Below, in pieces: positions 24,853 through 37,880 of a DNA stretch of 64,000 bases. Made by a program: the position numbers and the translations under genes. Source of the DNA: Plumapathes pennacea (lineage: Eukaryota > Cnidaria > Anthozoa > Antipatharia > Myriopathidae). The notes under the pieces were generated by a model, which was given only the letters and a program-made list of their open reading frames with translations, was not told where the DNA came from and made no database searches. The stretch lies in assembly GCA_964036295.1 (NCBI GenBank), contig OZ038467.1, positions 6,937,001 to 7,001,000 of the forward strand. Reading direction: 5' to 3'. Position 1 is the stretch's first letter, and each line of letters begins with the position of its first letter.

Positions 24853-27800
24853 ATGGAGCCAGATAGTAGTTATCTGTCAGAACTCCTTGCCGAGAAGGAT
24901 AGCCTGGATCCCGCCTTTGTGCATTCCATGCGGCTTTTGACGGCAGGTAAGATCCACCGTTTGTGTTGCATTCCTCCACGACTTTTGCTCCCTGCAGCCA
25001 CCAGTTAGTCGTGAAAAATTGATGATTTTGTTGATGAGTCTTGCGATATATGTTGTGGTTGCCTAGTTGCAAAGTTTGATTTAACTTTGCCCGTCATTTA
25101 AATGCATTTTCTTTCGTTTTGGATGTTCGCCGATCTGCCTCAGTTCCCAAAGTGGAAATTATAAATGGCCGCGACGCAGGAATGTTTTGTTTAAACAAAT
25201 CAATCAGTTTTTTTAGGATACAAACGTACCGTAGGAAGCGAGGAAGGTTATACCAAATGTAAACCTCTTTTCGTCGCATCCTTGTCGAAAAAATATACCA
25301 TGGCCACGTGAAATTGCGAGCGATCATTAATTTAATAACAGCCTATCCACATTGCCTAGCCACAGACAATCCGTGGCACATTTATCGTGAGCTGTAGCTA
25401 CTAACTGGAACTTTTGGTTAAAAGATCGTTTCATTTGGGTAATTTCCCGTCGTAATATGATATTTACACCAAAGAACTTCCAGGTAAATGAGCCTCCTTG
25501 TTTGTGGAGTAGTATTTGTTAGAGAAGGTTGTGGAATAGATACTATGTTATTAATTTACCGAGCATTACTCCTGGTTTCAATCTATCCTGAGATCAGGCA
25601 TTTAAATGTGGGAGGGATAAGCAGACTTTTCATTTCATGTGGTTCGGCAGAATATTATGAAACATTGAAAGGTAAACAAAGGACCAAGGAACACCCTTCG
25701 GTATTATACTTGCGTGCGGAGCTTATTCTGTGGTTCTTTATCGTTTGTTGTTTCTAATTTTGTAGGCGTATTTCACTGAATATATTTTGTTTTCACTGTA
25801 TTTCGGCTCTCTTCTTTAGCCTCCCGCTTTTTATTTGACACTAGGCTGAACTGGGTAGATTTTTCGTGGGGCTTTCAGCTGCCATGAACACGGCTATAAT
25901 TAGAGTATTTGAAAACTTGACGGATTGAAAAAGTAATATCTTGGAGTGCAAAAGCACTTCAAAATACACAGCAAAACCAACTATTTTTTTACTTATGAAG
26001 TTATCAAGCTATTGTTAAAAATATTACTAAAGAAATATATAGCAAACATCAACATGCTATGTTCAGCTTAAGAAATAAGGAGAGGCTTGGAAGAGAATGT
26101 GAATGGTGCCACAGAGTGCTTCTACACATTTCTCTCAAGTTCTTTCAAAGTGCTTAATCTACATGTATATAGCTTGCTTATGACAACACATTTTTATCTT
26201 AAATGTTCTTCAGCATTATCGCTTTCATATTTGAAAATGGAGTTATTACAGAATTGTACCTGAATCTTATAAACAAGACAAAGGTCTTGTAAAAGCATGT
26301 TCTTTTAGCTCCCTTCAAATGTTGTGGACAAGAGTTTATATGTTTAATAGGAAGTATCAAATCCAGAGTTCCTGTCCATTGGATTGGTACACTATTAGAA
26401 TCTCATACTTTGTTTTATTGTAGTTCATAAAGGATGACAGAAACCAGATCTGTGGCTTATAAGGATCATACTGATAAGGAATCATTATATGCTTGATATT
26501 GGCTTAATAATTTCAATTATGTAATATGAATATGTCATGAATCACAGTAAAATGATACACCCTAGGTGCTTTTGTTTCCATTTGTATGTGCCTTTCAAGA
26601 CAATAAAAATATATTTCTTGTGTTGTGTCAACAGAAATCAACAGAATACAGAGTGGAGGAAATCCAGTTATCCCAAAACTAGAGCAAGACGAAGGCGCTA
26701 AAAATGGGACATTGTCAGCTTCCAATGACCATGAGAGTGGCATGCCTGCCAAACCTCCTGGAGAAGGCATGCCAAGACGTGAACCAAGGCCTTACAAGAA
26801 ACCCTTCGATCCCTTTGATGGCAAACTTTATCAGCCTATCAAGTTATCAGAAAAAGTATTTATACCCACCAAAGATTACCCTAAGGTAAGGACCACATAT
26901 TTGAAATCAGGCCTTCTGCCATAATAAGAGACAATAGTACAGAGATTTTCAGGCGGGAGATTTTGGCCCACTTGGTAAAACAGCGTGGCTCTTGGGTGAG
27001 GGGTGGGGCAGGGTAGGAGAAGTTGGTTAAGGTTGTGGGGTTGACAAGTGAACTAACATGGTGAGCTGAAATTATGCCTTTTAGTGCTTCTTACAAGACT
27101 TTTTGTTGCATTCAACTTTTTTTTTAAGATTTGCCAAAATAATTATGTTCTTGGTCGTGGGAAGTGGGAGATTTCAGATTCATGCGGTAGTTTGATGTGA
27201 CTTAGTGGGTGAGAGTGAGATGAGGCGCTCATGCAGGAGACTCCCGCATGCATCTCTGATACTATGAATAGCACTTTGAAACTATGTGAGAAAGAAATAT
27301 TTTTTTTCTTTAAAACACTGTCAGGCTTACCTTTCAATCTGTTCAAGTGCTACTTATCTACACCCTTTGATAGTAACCTTCTAATTTAGTATTGTCTATT
27401 TTCTTTGAACAGTTTAACTTCGTGGGGAAGCTACTGGGACCTCGTGGCAACACATTCAAGAGGCTACAACAGAACACTGGAACCAAGATGTCTATTTTGG
27501 GAAGAGGTTCAATGAGAGACAGAGAAAAGGTACTGTACTGTGCCACTGCTGACACTTTTTTATGTCTCATTAGGTGTACAATGTAAGATAAAAATTATGT
27601 GTGACAACACCCATCCTGAGTGGCTCTCAGCTCACAGATTTGATGCTTATGAATCCTCCTTCCTCTCTTTACAGTGTTGAAGGCATACACTTTTCAATGC
27701 ACACACATGTCTTGTACTCTGCTTCCCAACATTGAAATGGAAGGGGGAGGGAGAGTATGATTGCCATGCACAAAACCTGGTGTCCCAACATTTTTGTCTT

Positions 27801-30171
27801 AGACTGTAGTTAAATGAGCCCCCAGCCTGTGCCACTTCATGCACTTATTGATACAACTAATGATGACAAAACTTCTTTGCTTTTTTATATTTGGTAGGAA
27901 GAAGAGTTAAGGGGCTCAGATGATGCAAAGTATACTCATCTGAGTGAGGATCTTCATGTGCTGATTGAAGTTGAGGCACCACCTGGTCAGGCCCATGCAC
28001 GGTTAGGCATTGCCATTGAAGAGATCAAGAAATTCCTTGTACCGGTGTGTGAACTACCTTCTTGTTTCTCTAATTAAATGTAGTACAGTGCAAATGATTA
28101 TCAGCCCTTTCGTTTTTATTAAATTCTTTCTGTATATTCTCCTTTTAGTGGGAAATGCAGATACACAAGACCAATCTTCTCCAAAAAAACTTCATAACTA
28201 GCAGATGACAGATCTTGGAGCACTCATTTTTCAAATCCAACCATTGAAGATACTAATACAGTATCATTTGCTGTTTGCAGGAAATAAATGATGAAATTCA
28301 CCAGGAACAAATGCGAGAAATGGCCATTTTGAACTCTGGTCCAGATGAGCTGGTGCCAGCACCACAGCCAGCGCCAGTACCAATGCAAGGAACATTTGTG
28401 AGAGGACGTACACGTGGCCGTGGAGTGTTGTCTGTTGGACGTCCCACTGCAGTTGGAAGAGGAATAATCCCAGGTGCTGTGCGAACACACAGACTTCAAC
28501 CTCAGCGTGCCCACTTGCAAGCTGCAGTGTCTGCAGCCAGATCAGCTGCTGGCCTTCCAAGGTCACCCACTGTTGCTCACACCGCGCCAAGAACAGTCGC
28601 TCCACAAGCTGGAGACCCCTATGCAGTATGTCTATTGATGTATTTGTGTGTTCTTCTTCTTCAACCTGACAGCCAAGTTGTTGGAGGCACGATTCAGCTA
28701 ATCCTGTGTTTGGTCTGATCTCTAAGGCTTCACTAATGGCATAACTTCCATGATATGCTTGGAACTAGAAAAAGATTTTTTGGTCTTTGGTCAAAATCCT
28801 GTTAGTGAAGATGTGATGAGAAAGAATTGGTGAATCCTGGATTAGCTTAAGCAGTCTTAGAACAAGTGGGCCTGGGGCCACAGCATGCCTGTAGCTTATC
28901 AATTTTCTCCAAGGCCAAAGTGGCATTGTGATTTTTCCTGTCCTTTTCTCCAGCACCAGTAAAATATTTCATTCAGAGTATTATTTTTCTAACAGGCGTT
29001 TGAGACGTATGAAGGAATAGAGTATGAGGCTGCCTATCCTGAATCTGCGTAAGTTCTTATCATTCATTTGTCCCTTGGTGTGTTCACATTTACATCTCTA
29101 ATCAAACAGAATGGTTGTTGCACTGCAAACTGACAAAAAGGGGTGTTTGTGCTGATATATGCAATAGCAAAATTCAGCTGTGAATGAAAAAATAGTCATG
29201 TAACTCTATTTGCCGGCATTTTTTTTTTTTTTTTTTTGTCATTTGACAGATTCGAGAAAAAGTGTGTATGTGATCTGACAGCAGAACAAGCTTGCAGATA
29301 ATGTTATTACTACAACATATCACTGTGTTCATAATTTTCTTTTTCCTGCAGTGAACCTATTTACTATGCTGACTATGGTCAGGTTGCTGAAGGTGAAGCT
29401 TATGAAACAACGTATCCAGGTACAATAATTGAGGTTAAATCTAATCAAAACAAAAATAACATCAACTGCAAAGCCAAGGCTATCAAAGTTTACAGTTTGC
29501 CATCAACATTTCTTTATTTGTTCTGTCTGTTTTATACTCTAATGCTAAAACTACCAAAGTATTTAATTACAACTCAAACTAAAATTCCACAGCAGATACA
29601 TAAACTATGGTTTTAACTGTATCATAATAACATGTCTTGTGTGTACATTCACAGTAGGGGTTAGTATGCTGTCTTGTGTGTAAACACTGTGCATGATAAA
29701 CTGTGTGTGGTGTGCATATTATCACTGTGGCTTGCACCCTCAACATTTTGTGGTACCTTTGATTCCTACCAAGTTTGTGTATCCCTATTGAAATGCTGGA
29801 GCACAAAATATTTGGTTTATGTTAAACAGATGCCTTGCGTTAAATTAGACCACTGTAAACTGGAATTTGTTTTAATACTTAAAGTAATGCCACGTTAATT
29901 ATCGTACCAAAGTCAACACTGAAATCTAACATTGTGTCTAATTTACATACTTTTTGAAAGTAGGACAAACTTGTTTATCACTAAAACAGTAGCTGGTCTA
30001 ATCCAGTGACCTAATCATGTAGACTCTCTGTTTAGAACTAAAATCTAAAGTGTGTTTTAAACCTTTATTGTTTTAGCCCCAGCCAGAATTGTGAGTGCTG
30101 CAGCCACGTTCAAGTCGGCACCCGGTCGGCCAATGAAGAAAGCCTTTCGCGAGGCATCTCAACCGTACTGA
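24853..30171 (+). CDS. KHDRBS: Sam68/SLM-type KH-domain RNA-binding protein (eight exons, 389 aa)
   Basis: A STAR-family RNA-binding protein of the Sam68 branch, a class that controls splicing and couples signalling to RNA in the nucleus. Exons: 24853-24946, 26635-26885, 27413-27529, 27898-28044, 28281-28625, 28996-29048, 29352-29419, 30077-30171. The N-terminus [20 protein letters not shown] is the Qua1 dimerisation motif. The KH/Qua2 region runs from about residue 105 to 210 ([19 protein letters not shown] with the GPRG loop, then [23 protein letters not shown]). Then come an RG/proline-rich segment (VRGRTRGRG), a tyrosine-rich tail ([19 protein letters not shown]) and a basic end ending QPY. 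Domain order and intron placement fit KHDRBS1-3; which paralogue cannot be said, since cnidarians probably have a single pre-duplication copy. The start lies before Qua1 in good context. Confidence 0.92.
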
Positions 30172-31840
30172 ACTAGTTTCAATTGAAGATGTTGCATTTT
30201 CTTTTTCAAAATGCATCATGTAACAAGTGTGTAACTTTGTTAATACTCTAGCTGCTATCTAAAGCTGCATATATTTAGTATTCTCAGCAACAACTGTTCT
30301 TAGTGACTTTAAATTTTTGACCTACAGTAAGATTTAGATTTGTTTCTTTTGTTGTCGTTGTAGAATGGTCCATTGCTTAAACATTCGAACACCTAATGAT
30401 TTAATCAGAGCTATCAGGCAATCCAAGTTGAACCCCTAAACCTCAAAAAGATAAATGCCATGATTGTTTCTGGTTGATTTATTTTTCTTGCCAAGGTTGC
30501 ATCACTAAACCTTTTTTTAGAAGTAAAGTAAACTTTGATTCAAAATTTTAATTGCAGTGTTCGAATGATGCTGTAATTTCTTAAACCTTGTGGAAATTGC
30601 CTTCTGCTAAAGTTTAAAAATGATTGTTAAACCTGGTTTGAAATTTTGTGCACACCTAACATTAAAACATATTTGATGGACATTCTTTGTAAGTGATAAC
30701 AATATTCATAATGATTTGAGAGAACTGTAAACCTTGCACTTTCACAACACCATGAATAAACGTTAAAGTTTTTAACAGTAACTATCATTATTATTTGTTT
30801 CCTTTTGTTTTTCGTTTTTCCATTCACACTTCACTGTTTTTATAGGTTCCTAATTTTAAGTATTTTGGCCTCAGGGGATAAACAGGCAATCTGATTGCTT
30901 TCCATTAGTGTATCACTTCACATATGAACATAAATCAAAATAAAATCACTGAAGAATGTCTAAATGTTATCATTTTGTGTTGATTAATGCCAGCTAATAA
31001 TAAAGACTCTTCAAATTATGAAAAATAATGAGCTGAAGGTCATAACAAGTTGTCTGGATTTCACATCAAGGTAAGTTTTATAGATAAATGGTTAAACAAA
31101 TAACGCACAGCTAAAATTTAGCCAAGTCAGGCATAAACAACAATAAATTGAGCAGAAGGCATTTAAACTTTTTTTTGGTAAAAGATAGTACTTCAGGTGT
31201 TATTGTGATTATTTTTCAAAAAAAATCATCTTGAGTAAACAATAACATACTGCAGTTATTTTTCTCATTGTATTTTTGCTTTATATCAGAGGTTTTCACA
31301 CTTCAAATTAAACAAATTTGTGCCTTATTTTTGTATCCAAGCATATTTTTTATCAATTTAATGAATAGGCACTCCATTTACACCTTACTGTTATAAACTG
31401 TTGTTATTAATAAAGGGTTGTATGACCAAAAGAGACTGAAATTGTGTAATGTAACTTCTTAATAATGATGCTAGTGCATTAGTTTGAAGATGTATGCAAA
31501 CACTTCCTACTGCTTGTTTTTATATTGTACAATTTACAGCATTTTTTATTCCATGATAAGAGTAAATTAGAATTTATTACTAAGGATGAAAAGGTTTTTT
31601 TTTTATTCATGTAAAGTTGACTAACTAACAGCTAAATACGTCAGTCGATTTAAGTGATGGCTGCTTGGTTCTTGCTTGGGATTAACTGGTGAAGACCGTG
31701 AGGGTTAAACGAACATCTCATTTAAATATTGTTATGGATGCTCAACCTAACTTGGAGAAAGGATAACAAGCTCAACTATGAACCAGGTAAATGTTAACTG
31801 TTTTCTTAATAATATTTCCTCTATAGTAAGTTTAAGATAA
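30172..31840 (+). other. KHDRBS 3' UTR and downstream spacer
   Basis: Very AT-rich sequence with several AATAAA signals (for example 30755-30760). The transcript probably ends in the first kilobase. No open frame with family features was found. Confidence 0.5.
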
Positions 31841-33012
31841 ATCAGGGGATTCCATATCAATGTGAAATGCCCCCGTGTGTCAACACTACTCGCTCCCAAG
31901 CTCAGCAGATGCAGATTCTCCCAACCTTTGAAGAAGACTCTGTATGGATGATGTAGAGAGAACTGATAACTCGGTCTTCAAAATTTGTGTGGTACACCTT
32001 TGGCAAGAGACTGAAAAGAACAAAATGGAAGATTCCAAGAAATTATTGAAATCTGGATGTTTGGCATACTTTCCAGGTGGAAAGGTAGAAGACTGCTGTT
32101 ATGTTCATATGACTCAAAACACAACAGCTAAAGAGGGAGTACCCTGCAGAATCTAATGTGCCGTAACTAAATTTCAAGTACAGTCTTGTTAAATGTACAT
32201 AATATGTTAAGCTCGGAGTTCAGCTATTATTAACTTGCAGCACCCATCCACTCATTCGCACATACATACTGGTCCAAAATGTCTGTCAGTGCTATAAAAA
32301 TGCTCTTTCCAAGCAAGTCATTTTACTCTGATATCAATTGAACAATAACTGAACAACTGTTAAAGCATGAGGTGACTTGAACAGTGGGGCAAACTATTAA
32401 ATACTGAAATCCATAAAATCTGAGAAGAATAATAGTGCATTCTGCAGAGTAAAGTTGCAATATTGTGAAAAATATAACTGCATCAGTGTTGCTTGTTATG
32501 TAAAAGTTTGTCAAGACCTGTCTTACACATAAGGCAGCATTGTAATGTACTGGTATATGCAATATTTCCCTTTATTCAGTGCCAAGTAGTCCTTCCTCCT
32601 TGGCTTCTCCCGCTTGAATTTCTTAAAGTAAAGTCATTTTGTAAGAAGTACTGGTAGATCTTCTGACAGAGTGTACTGCTTCATCCTTTTCCAGCAACGA
32701 GAATCAAGAGCCACTGATGATCACAGCACTTGTACAGTATTGTGCAGTGAAAACAGACATGCTATGTAGTCAGTCCCAACAAGTGAGAGGTACAGTATTG
32801 TCCCTTGAGATTTAAGACATGAATATTGACTGTTATCTGAACTTTCTTTTAATTTTCTCAAGAAGACATGTCATGCAGTAAGGAGAATTTGCCATCTGCA
32901 AACTAACTTAGACAAACTATCAACTCATGCACTCACAGCAGATTTTTTTAACTCTGGAGTTTGGGAGAATTCTCAAACTTTGAAGAAGAACAAACCAACC
33001 ATCATGTTTTTG

Positions 33013-33043
<31 letters not shown>

Positions 33044-33987
33044 GTTTTGTTTTTGTTTTTCCTGTGAAAATACTCATTTCTTTTGTTTTGCTTTTCTTTC
33101 ATCATAGGTATGCCTATCATGTGGCAAGTAACATCTCTCCCGACCAAAATTTGGCAAAGGTATCAAGATTGCCTTTCAAGAGCAGATGCTATGGTTGGAA
33201 GTTCATGGAAGATTGTCTGGTCTCATCCTTGAGATATGGCTTATTCCATGCTGGGTCTTCATGACTATTACAGCACCTCTTGGAGAGTAATGTGGAAAAG
33301 GTGAACTAACCAACAGTGTTCACTCCATGGAAAGGAATGTGCAACTTCAAAGTGATGCAAAAATAAAACTAGACAGTATCAGAACACAAGATTATTTTAA
33401 TGGAAACAAAATGATGTTATTCAGAAGAGAACTGGTACAATGTCAGATGTCACTGTGATAAATATGAAAATATAAAACAAAGTCTGACCTGTATGACTAA
33501 GTACAGTACAGTATTTTATAGAATTATCCCACCACTAAGTATCAACAGATACTATAGATTACTGCTGCTGTTACACTCACAGTGCCAACCATAATATAAA
33601 ATTAATACCAAGACAATAATAGATTATTCAATCATTTAACTCAATCACAAAACATAATTATAATTAATACAATGTTTACTTATATTTTGTCTAACCGTTG
33701 AGAAGCACAATAAGAAAACCTGATCATCTTATAAACGTGTTAAAAGTGATGACTGCTTTGCTCCTTGTACCTCTCTAAAGACTGGGCAGATTCTAGGAGC
33801 AGGACATTCTGCCCCCAGTTGTTTCAAAGCATGATTAGGCTAATCCTGGATTTGGTCTATAACCTTTTTTGTCAGGGAAAGGTTTTGCTCTCAACATGAC
33901 TTCCTTGAATTGGCTCAGCCTACAAGAAGCTCTTTAGTTGGTCTTTCATCAGAATCCTGCAATTTGTTAGCCAAGAAGTTGGCATTT
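31841..33987. other. Intergenic DNA with degenerate repeats
   Basis: No gene is supported. The stretch 31885-31985 resembles a decayed piggyBac-type MITE (CTCCCAAGCTCAGCAGATGCAGATTCTCCCAACC). A (TTTTG)n microsatellite lies at 33006-33060. The short open frames at 31944-32156 and 32980-33264 have no recognisable features. Confidence 0.4.
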
Positions 33988-34273
33988 CTATTTCACTCCT
34001 CAGTGATCAACTTCAATCTTGCAGAACACAGAATTGGCATTTGATGGCTTGCTCAGTGGAAAGTTGATTAAACAATCAATTTATTGTCACTACACACTAA
34101 TGCATATTCTTCTTAATTGACCAGAGTAACTTCCATACTAATCAAGCTTTGAATAACCAAGGCTTGACTACAGGGGCTCAGTGGAAAGTTGATTAAACAG
34201 TCAATTATTGTCACTACACACTAATGCATATTCCTAATCAAGCTTTGAATAACCAAGGCTTGACTACAGGGGC
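33988..34273. repeat. Partial MITE plus 125-bp tandem duplication
   Basis: From 33988 the sequence matches the piggyBac-type MITE interior (AGTGATCAACTTCAAT..). The unit 34051-34175 is then repeated at 34176-34273 with an internal deletion of about 28 bases. The shared blocks are GCTCAGTGGAAAGTTGATTA and AAGCTTTGAATAACCAAGGC. Confidence 0.8.
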
Positions 34274-34466
34274 CTAACCCTTTCACTACCAAGTGATCAA
34301 CTTCAGTTTTCTCCTTCAGTTTCTCACAGGAGATATGATAAAGTATGGAGAATTTGCGAAATATTCATAGTTCTCTCAGGTGAAAACTGATAATTATCAC
34401 TCATACATTTTTATTCTTGAGTAGTTAGAAGAATTTGTATTATGAGATCAGAAGTGAAAGGGTTAA
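34274..34466. mobile_element. piggyBac-type MITE ending at the ROCO stop codon
   Basis: The left end is CTAACCCTTTCACTACC and the right end is GAAGTGAAAGGGTTAA. TTAA at the ends fits piggyBac-type target choice. The right-hand TTAA (34463-34466) contains the TAA stop of the minus-strand Roc-COR gene. About 193 bp, non-coding. Confidence 0.75.
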
Positions 34467-37400
34467 GGGATCCACTCCTCAAAGTCAGTACCAAAACTCT
34501 GGTTTAAACAACAGAATGAGACTCTGGCATTTGCAGAAGGCTGAGATAGCACTTGGAACACGTGTCGTCTTTTGATTGGCTGCCAAGATCCATGGAACAT
34601 CTTGCACTTTGCCCCAGTACATTTCTGCGAAGGACAGGCAGGACCACAGTGGAATTCCAGGAATGGAAAGCTAATTTCACATATGTTGTTGACAATCCCC
34701 CAGATGTGACTCAACACTTCTGATGGCAACATTCCGACACCTGGATTCCTGCATGAAAAAATTATGCAAGTCACACCAAAGCAACTGCAATACACATTTT
34801 TTGCGATCACTTGGCTTGATATAAGATGCTCCCACTATTGATGCACATCTTCCCAACTTCCACCCCAGGCTGTAACCAAAATAACTTGCATTCCTGATAC
34901 TTCTACAATTTCCTCTTGAATGGTAGGGAGAAATATGAACTGAGGCATCAAATGTTACTCAAATTGGAACACTGTCTATTGAACCCCTGATATTTATGCA
35001 TTTTTCCTCCTGAATAATTGGGAGAATTTGTGTTATGAAGAGGTGTCAAAGGGACTCGAAAGGAAACAGTGGGCAGAAAAAAAGTTTGGCACTGCAGCTT
35101 AGTTTGGGGGGTTCACTAACCTGTTGAATGTCACTTCAATCAGACCCTCTTCCTTCAGGAGTTTGAGATGGTATGGCTTCTGGAGGCCAAGCCAAAACAG
35201 CCCACAACCCTGACACAGTACCCGCTCCCCCTCGGGATACACCAACTGACTGTGTTTGTGGCACCTGGATAGAAGTCGATGAAACAGTGGCTCAGGAAGG
35301 AACTTCTCAAAGAATACGTAACATCTAACATCAGTTGGATCATCACACCAGGTCTGGTTACCAACACTAGGGGCACTTGGCAGCAGGGAAGGCACAAAGT
35401 GAGTGTCCGGAAGGCCTGAAGTCTTGTCCAAACTGTGTTCAGCATGTGACAGTGGGCAGATGAGGTCATATTCTTCAAGGAGTCTTCTCATAGGCTCTAC
35501 TCCCTCTTCTCCCACAACTCTTGACAGGATTGCATGTAGGAGAGTTTTAGACAGCCTACCAGTGTCACGCAGCAAATTCCAGTGTTTCCGTGAGCCTCGT
35601 TTCTGGTGTTCTTCAGGCATGATGTTCACCAACTGAATGATGATTTCCACCAACAATTCAGGCTTTAGAAGGACCCACTGAGACAGAACAGGGTCTCTGT
35701 CCATGTAGATAACCAGTCCTTTGGTGTGGAAATATTCAAGCATATTCTGAAGAGTGTTTATGGTGCAAATGCCCTCCATCTCTGCTTCAAACTTTTTGAG
35801 TGTCCAACACAACTCCACACCACTGTCCCTGATACCAATGATAGCATCTTGCACTTTGATCCAAGAGTGTGGGACTTCCACACACAGGTTTGCTTTGCAA
35901 TCTTTTTCATAGGCAACACGTATAATAGCACTCTGGAGTTTGCAAATTCCATTCAGGTCACTTGAGCGCCCCGAGTTCTCAACAGGGAAGTAAATGAACT
36001 GCTTCCCCTTGTACTTGCAAGTTACAAGATGATCACAGAAGACAGTCCAAAGGTTCTTACACAAGTGGCTGTTGAGAGTTCCCAAGGTGCTGTCCTTTAT
36101 TTTTCCCCGATGCGTCCCAACGAGGAATATTGGAGTATGTGGTGTTACGTGACTGCACACGGACTCCAGCCAAAACCAAAGTCTCTGAAGTTTTTTGTCG
36201 GTGCTCTGAAAGTTGTCCTGTACATAGTCTCTAATACTGAAAACTACAACATACAGGGCTTCTTTTCTCATGAACATGTGGTGGTAGATGTAATACTCCT
36301 TGTCTCCAGCAAAGTCAAGAATCCTTAGCTTAAGGGATGCAAAGGCTTTATCAAGAGCAGCCTTCAATTTTTTTCTGTCCTTCAGTATTTTCTGAACAAC
36401 AATTGTTTTGATGGCTATTTTTCCTCTAAATACCATATCTACAAAAGAGTTTCCAGGGAAGAATTTTCTGATTTGGAGCCATTTGCCATATCCATGAAGG
36501 CTGAATACTACTACTAGCACACACACTGAACCACAGAAATATGCATTATATAAAACAGCACCAAACCCAAGAGCAAGCTCAAGAACAAGTGCTGCAATGA
36601 CTGCCCTGCTACGATGAAGATTTTGATGATAGAGGTACATAAGATGCATGAATATAATTGCTACCACAACCTCTGTAGTTAATATTTCGATATGCACAAC
36701 AGGAAAAAGACAAAATCGAATGCACACAAAGAATCCCCCTAGAACCATCGTCTCTAAGCAATCAGTGATGTCCATTACGTTGTCTAAGAGAAGGGAAATC
36801 GAGCTGTGTGTAGAATTCGCTATCAGTCTTCCACAAAGTCTTCCACAAACATACCGAAAGGCATCATAAACACAGAAAACAAAAATAGTTGCAGTAAAAA
36901 AAACAAAAACAGTTGTAAGAAGAATAAAAAGTTCTACTACATATATGAGTATCTCTCGTATAACACCTTCAGGTGCCAGGCTGAAGACTTGTGTAAAATC
37001 ACTATACAACGGCACAGTGAACACTTTGGCGAGACAACACTTGGCTAACAAGCCCCCGACAAGTACACCAGAATATTTAAACAGATTGAACTTTACGCCT
37101 ATCCCTGTACTTAAAGCTTGGAAAATATTAAACAAATACTCAAAAGCCATCAGGAGAATGCGTGAGGGCCATCGCCCCAATAGTACTGCAAGAAATACAA
37201 AGGTCATCCAAATAACCAATGCACATGCCAAGACAGAATCTCCAACGATCGCAGATATACCTGATTTCTCGATGAAGAGACGATCCCAGGTAATTGGTTC
37301 TCTGTCCGAATTTTCTACACAATGGGATCTTCCATATCGATACTTGAATTTGTTGAATATTCTCGGCAAAAGGGCGCTTTCTTGCTTCTTTTCTTCGCAG

Positions 37401-37786
37401 AAATGGTTGAACCGTCCAAACACCAGGTCTTGCAGTGCTTGGGTTTTCCACTTCCGGTCTACGATCTTTGTTTCGACTCCGTGTGTCCTTTTCTCTTTGT
37501 CGTCAAATTTTTCGCCCGTCAAAGCTTTCACCAAGCTCGTCTTCCCCACCCGCGAGTCTCCCAGGACCAAGAGCTGTCCTTGAAATACAGCTTGAGTTTC
37601 CTTTTTTACTTGATCGGCATTTCTCGGAAATTCGAGATTCTCAAGAATTTCATCGTACACTTCTTTGGCGTCTGGAGAGATTTTTCCGCCCTCTTCGTCT
37701 GTCAGTAGGGCTGAAGCTTTATCTAAAGTGAAGTCTTCAGGAAGACGCACAGAAAGAGCAGAAAGCACTTTCACACTGTTCGACAT
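34463..37786 (-). CDS. Roc-COR GTPase with multi-pass membrane insertion inside the Roc domain (two exons, 983 aa)
   Basis: ROCO-family protein. Exons (minus): 37786-35121 and 34748-34463; the junction restores FNRNPG. Roc elements: P-loop GDSRVGKTSLV (residues 76-86), switch I RTHGVE (100-105), then G3 DFAGDKEYY (491-499) and G4-like THRGK (558-562). A normal Roc has only some 50 residues between G1 and G3; here there are about 400, with roughly eight hydrophobic segments (about 183-206, 208-228, 240-262, 276-308, 345-368, 371-387, 396-415, 417-432). A COR-like region follows (640-920, FHTKGLVIYM.., WVLLKPELLVEII). Exon 2 ends in a Cys/His-rich stretch (HCGPACPSQKCTGAKCKMFH), possibly a zinc site. 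No LRR, kinase or death domain is seen. The start at 37786 is preferred over 37990, because the extra 68 codons come from a neighbouring duplicated segment. Topology and function are unknown. Confidence 0.85.
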
Positions 37787-37880
37787 GTTCGTCGGGGCCC
37801 ACGTCAAACTGAACTTACATGATTCATTGCGGCCGCAATGTTGCCACGTAAAAATACGTGGGGACCTGGGCTCGGTAACC

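Noticed and set aside
36945-37583. 212-codon plus-strand frame
   Set aside because: It is antisense to the strong Roc-COR coding exon and has no family features.
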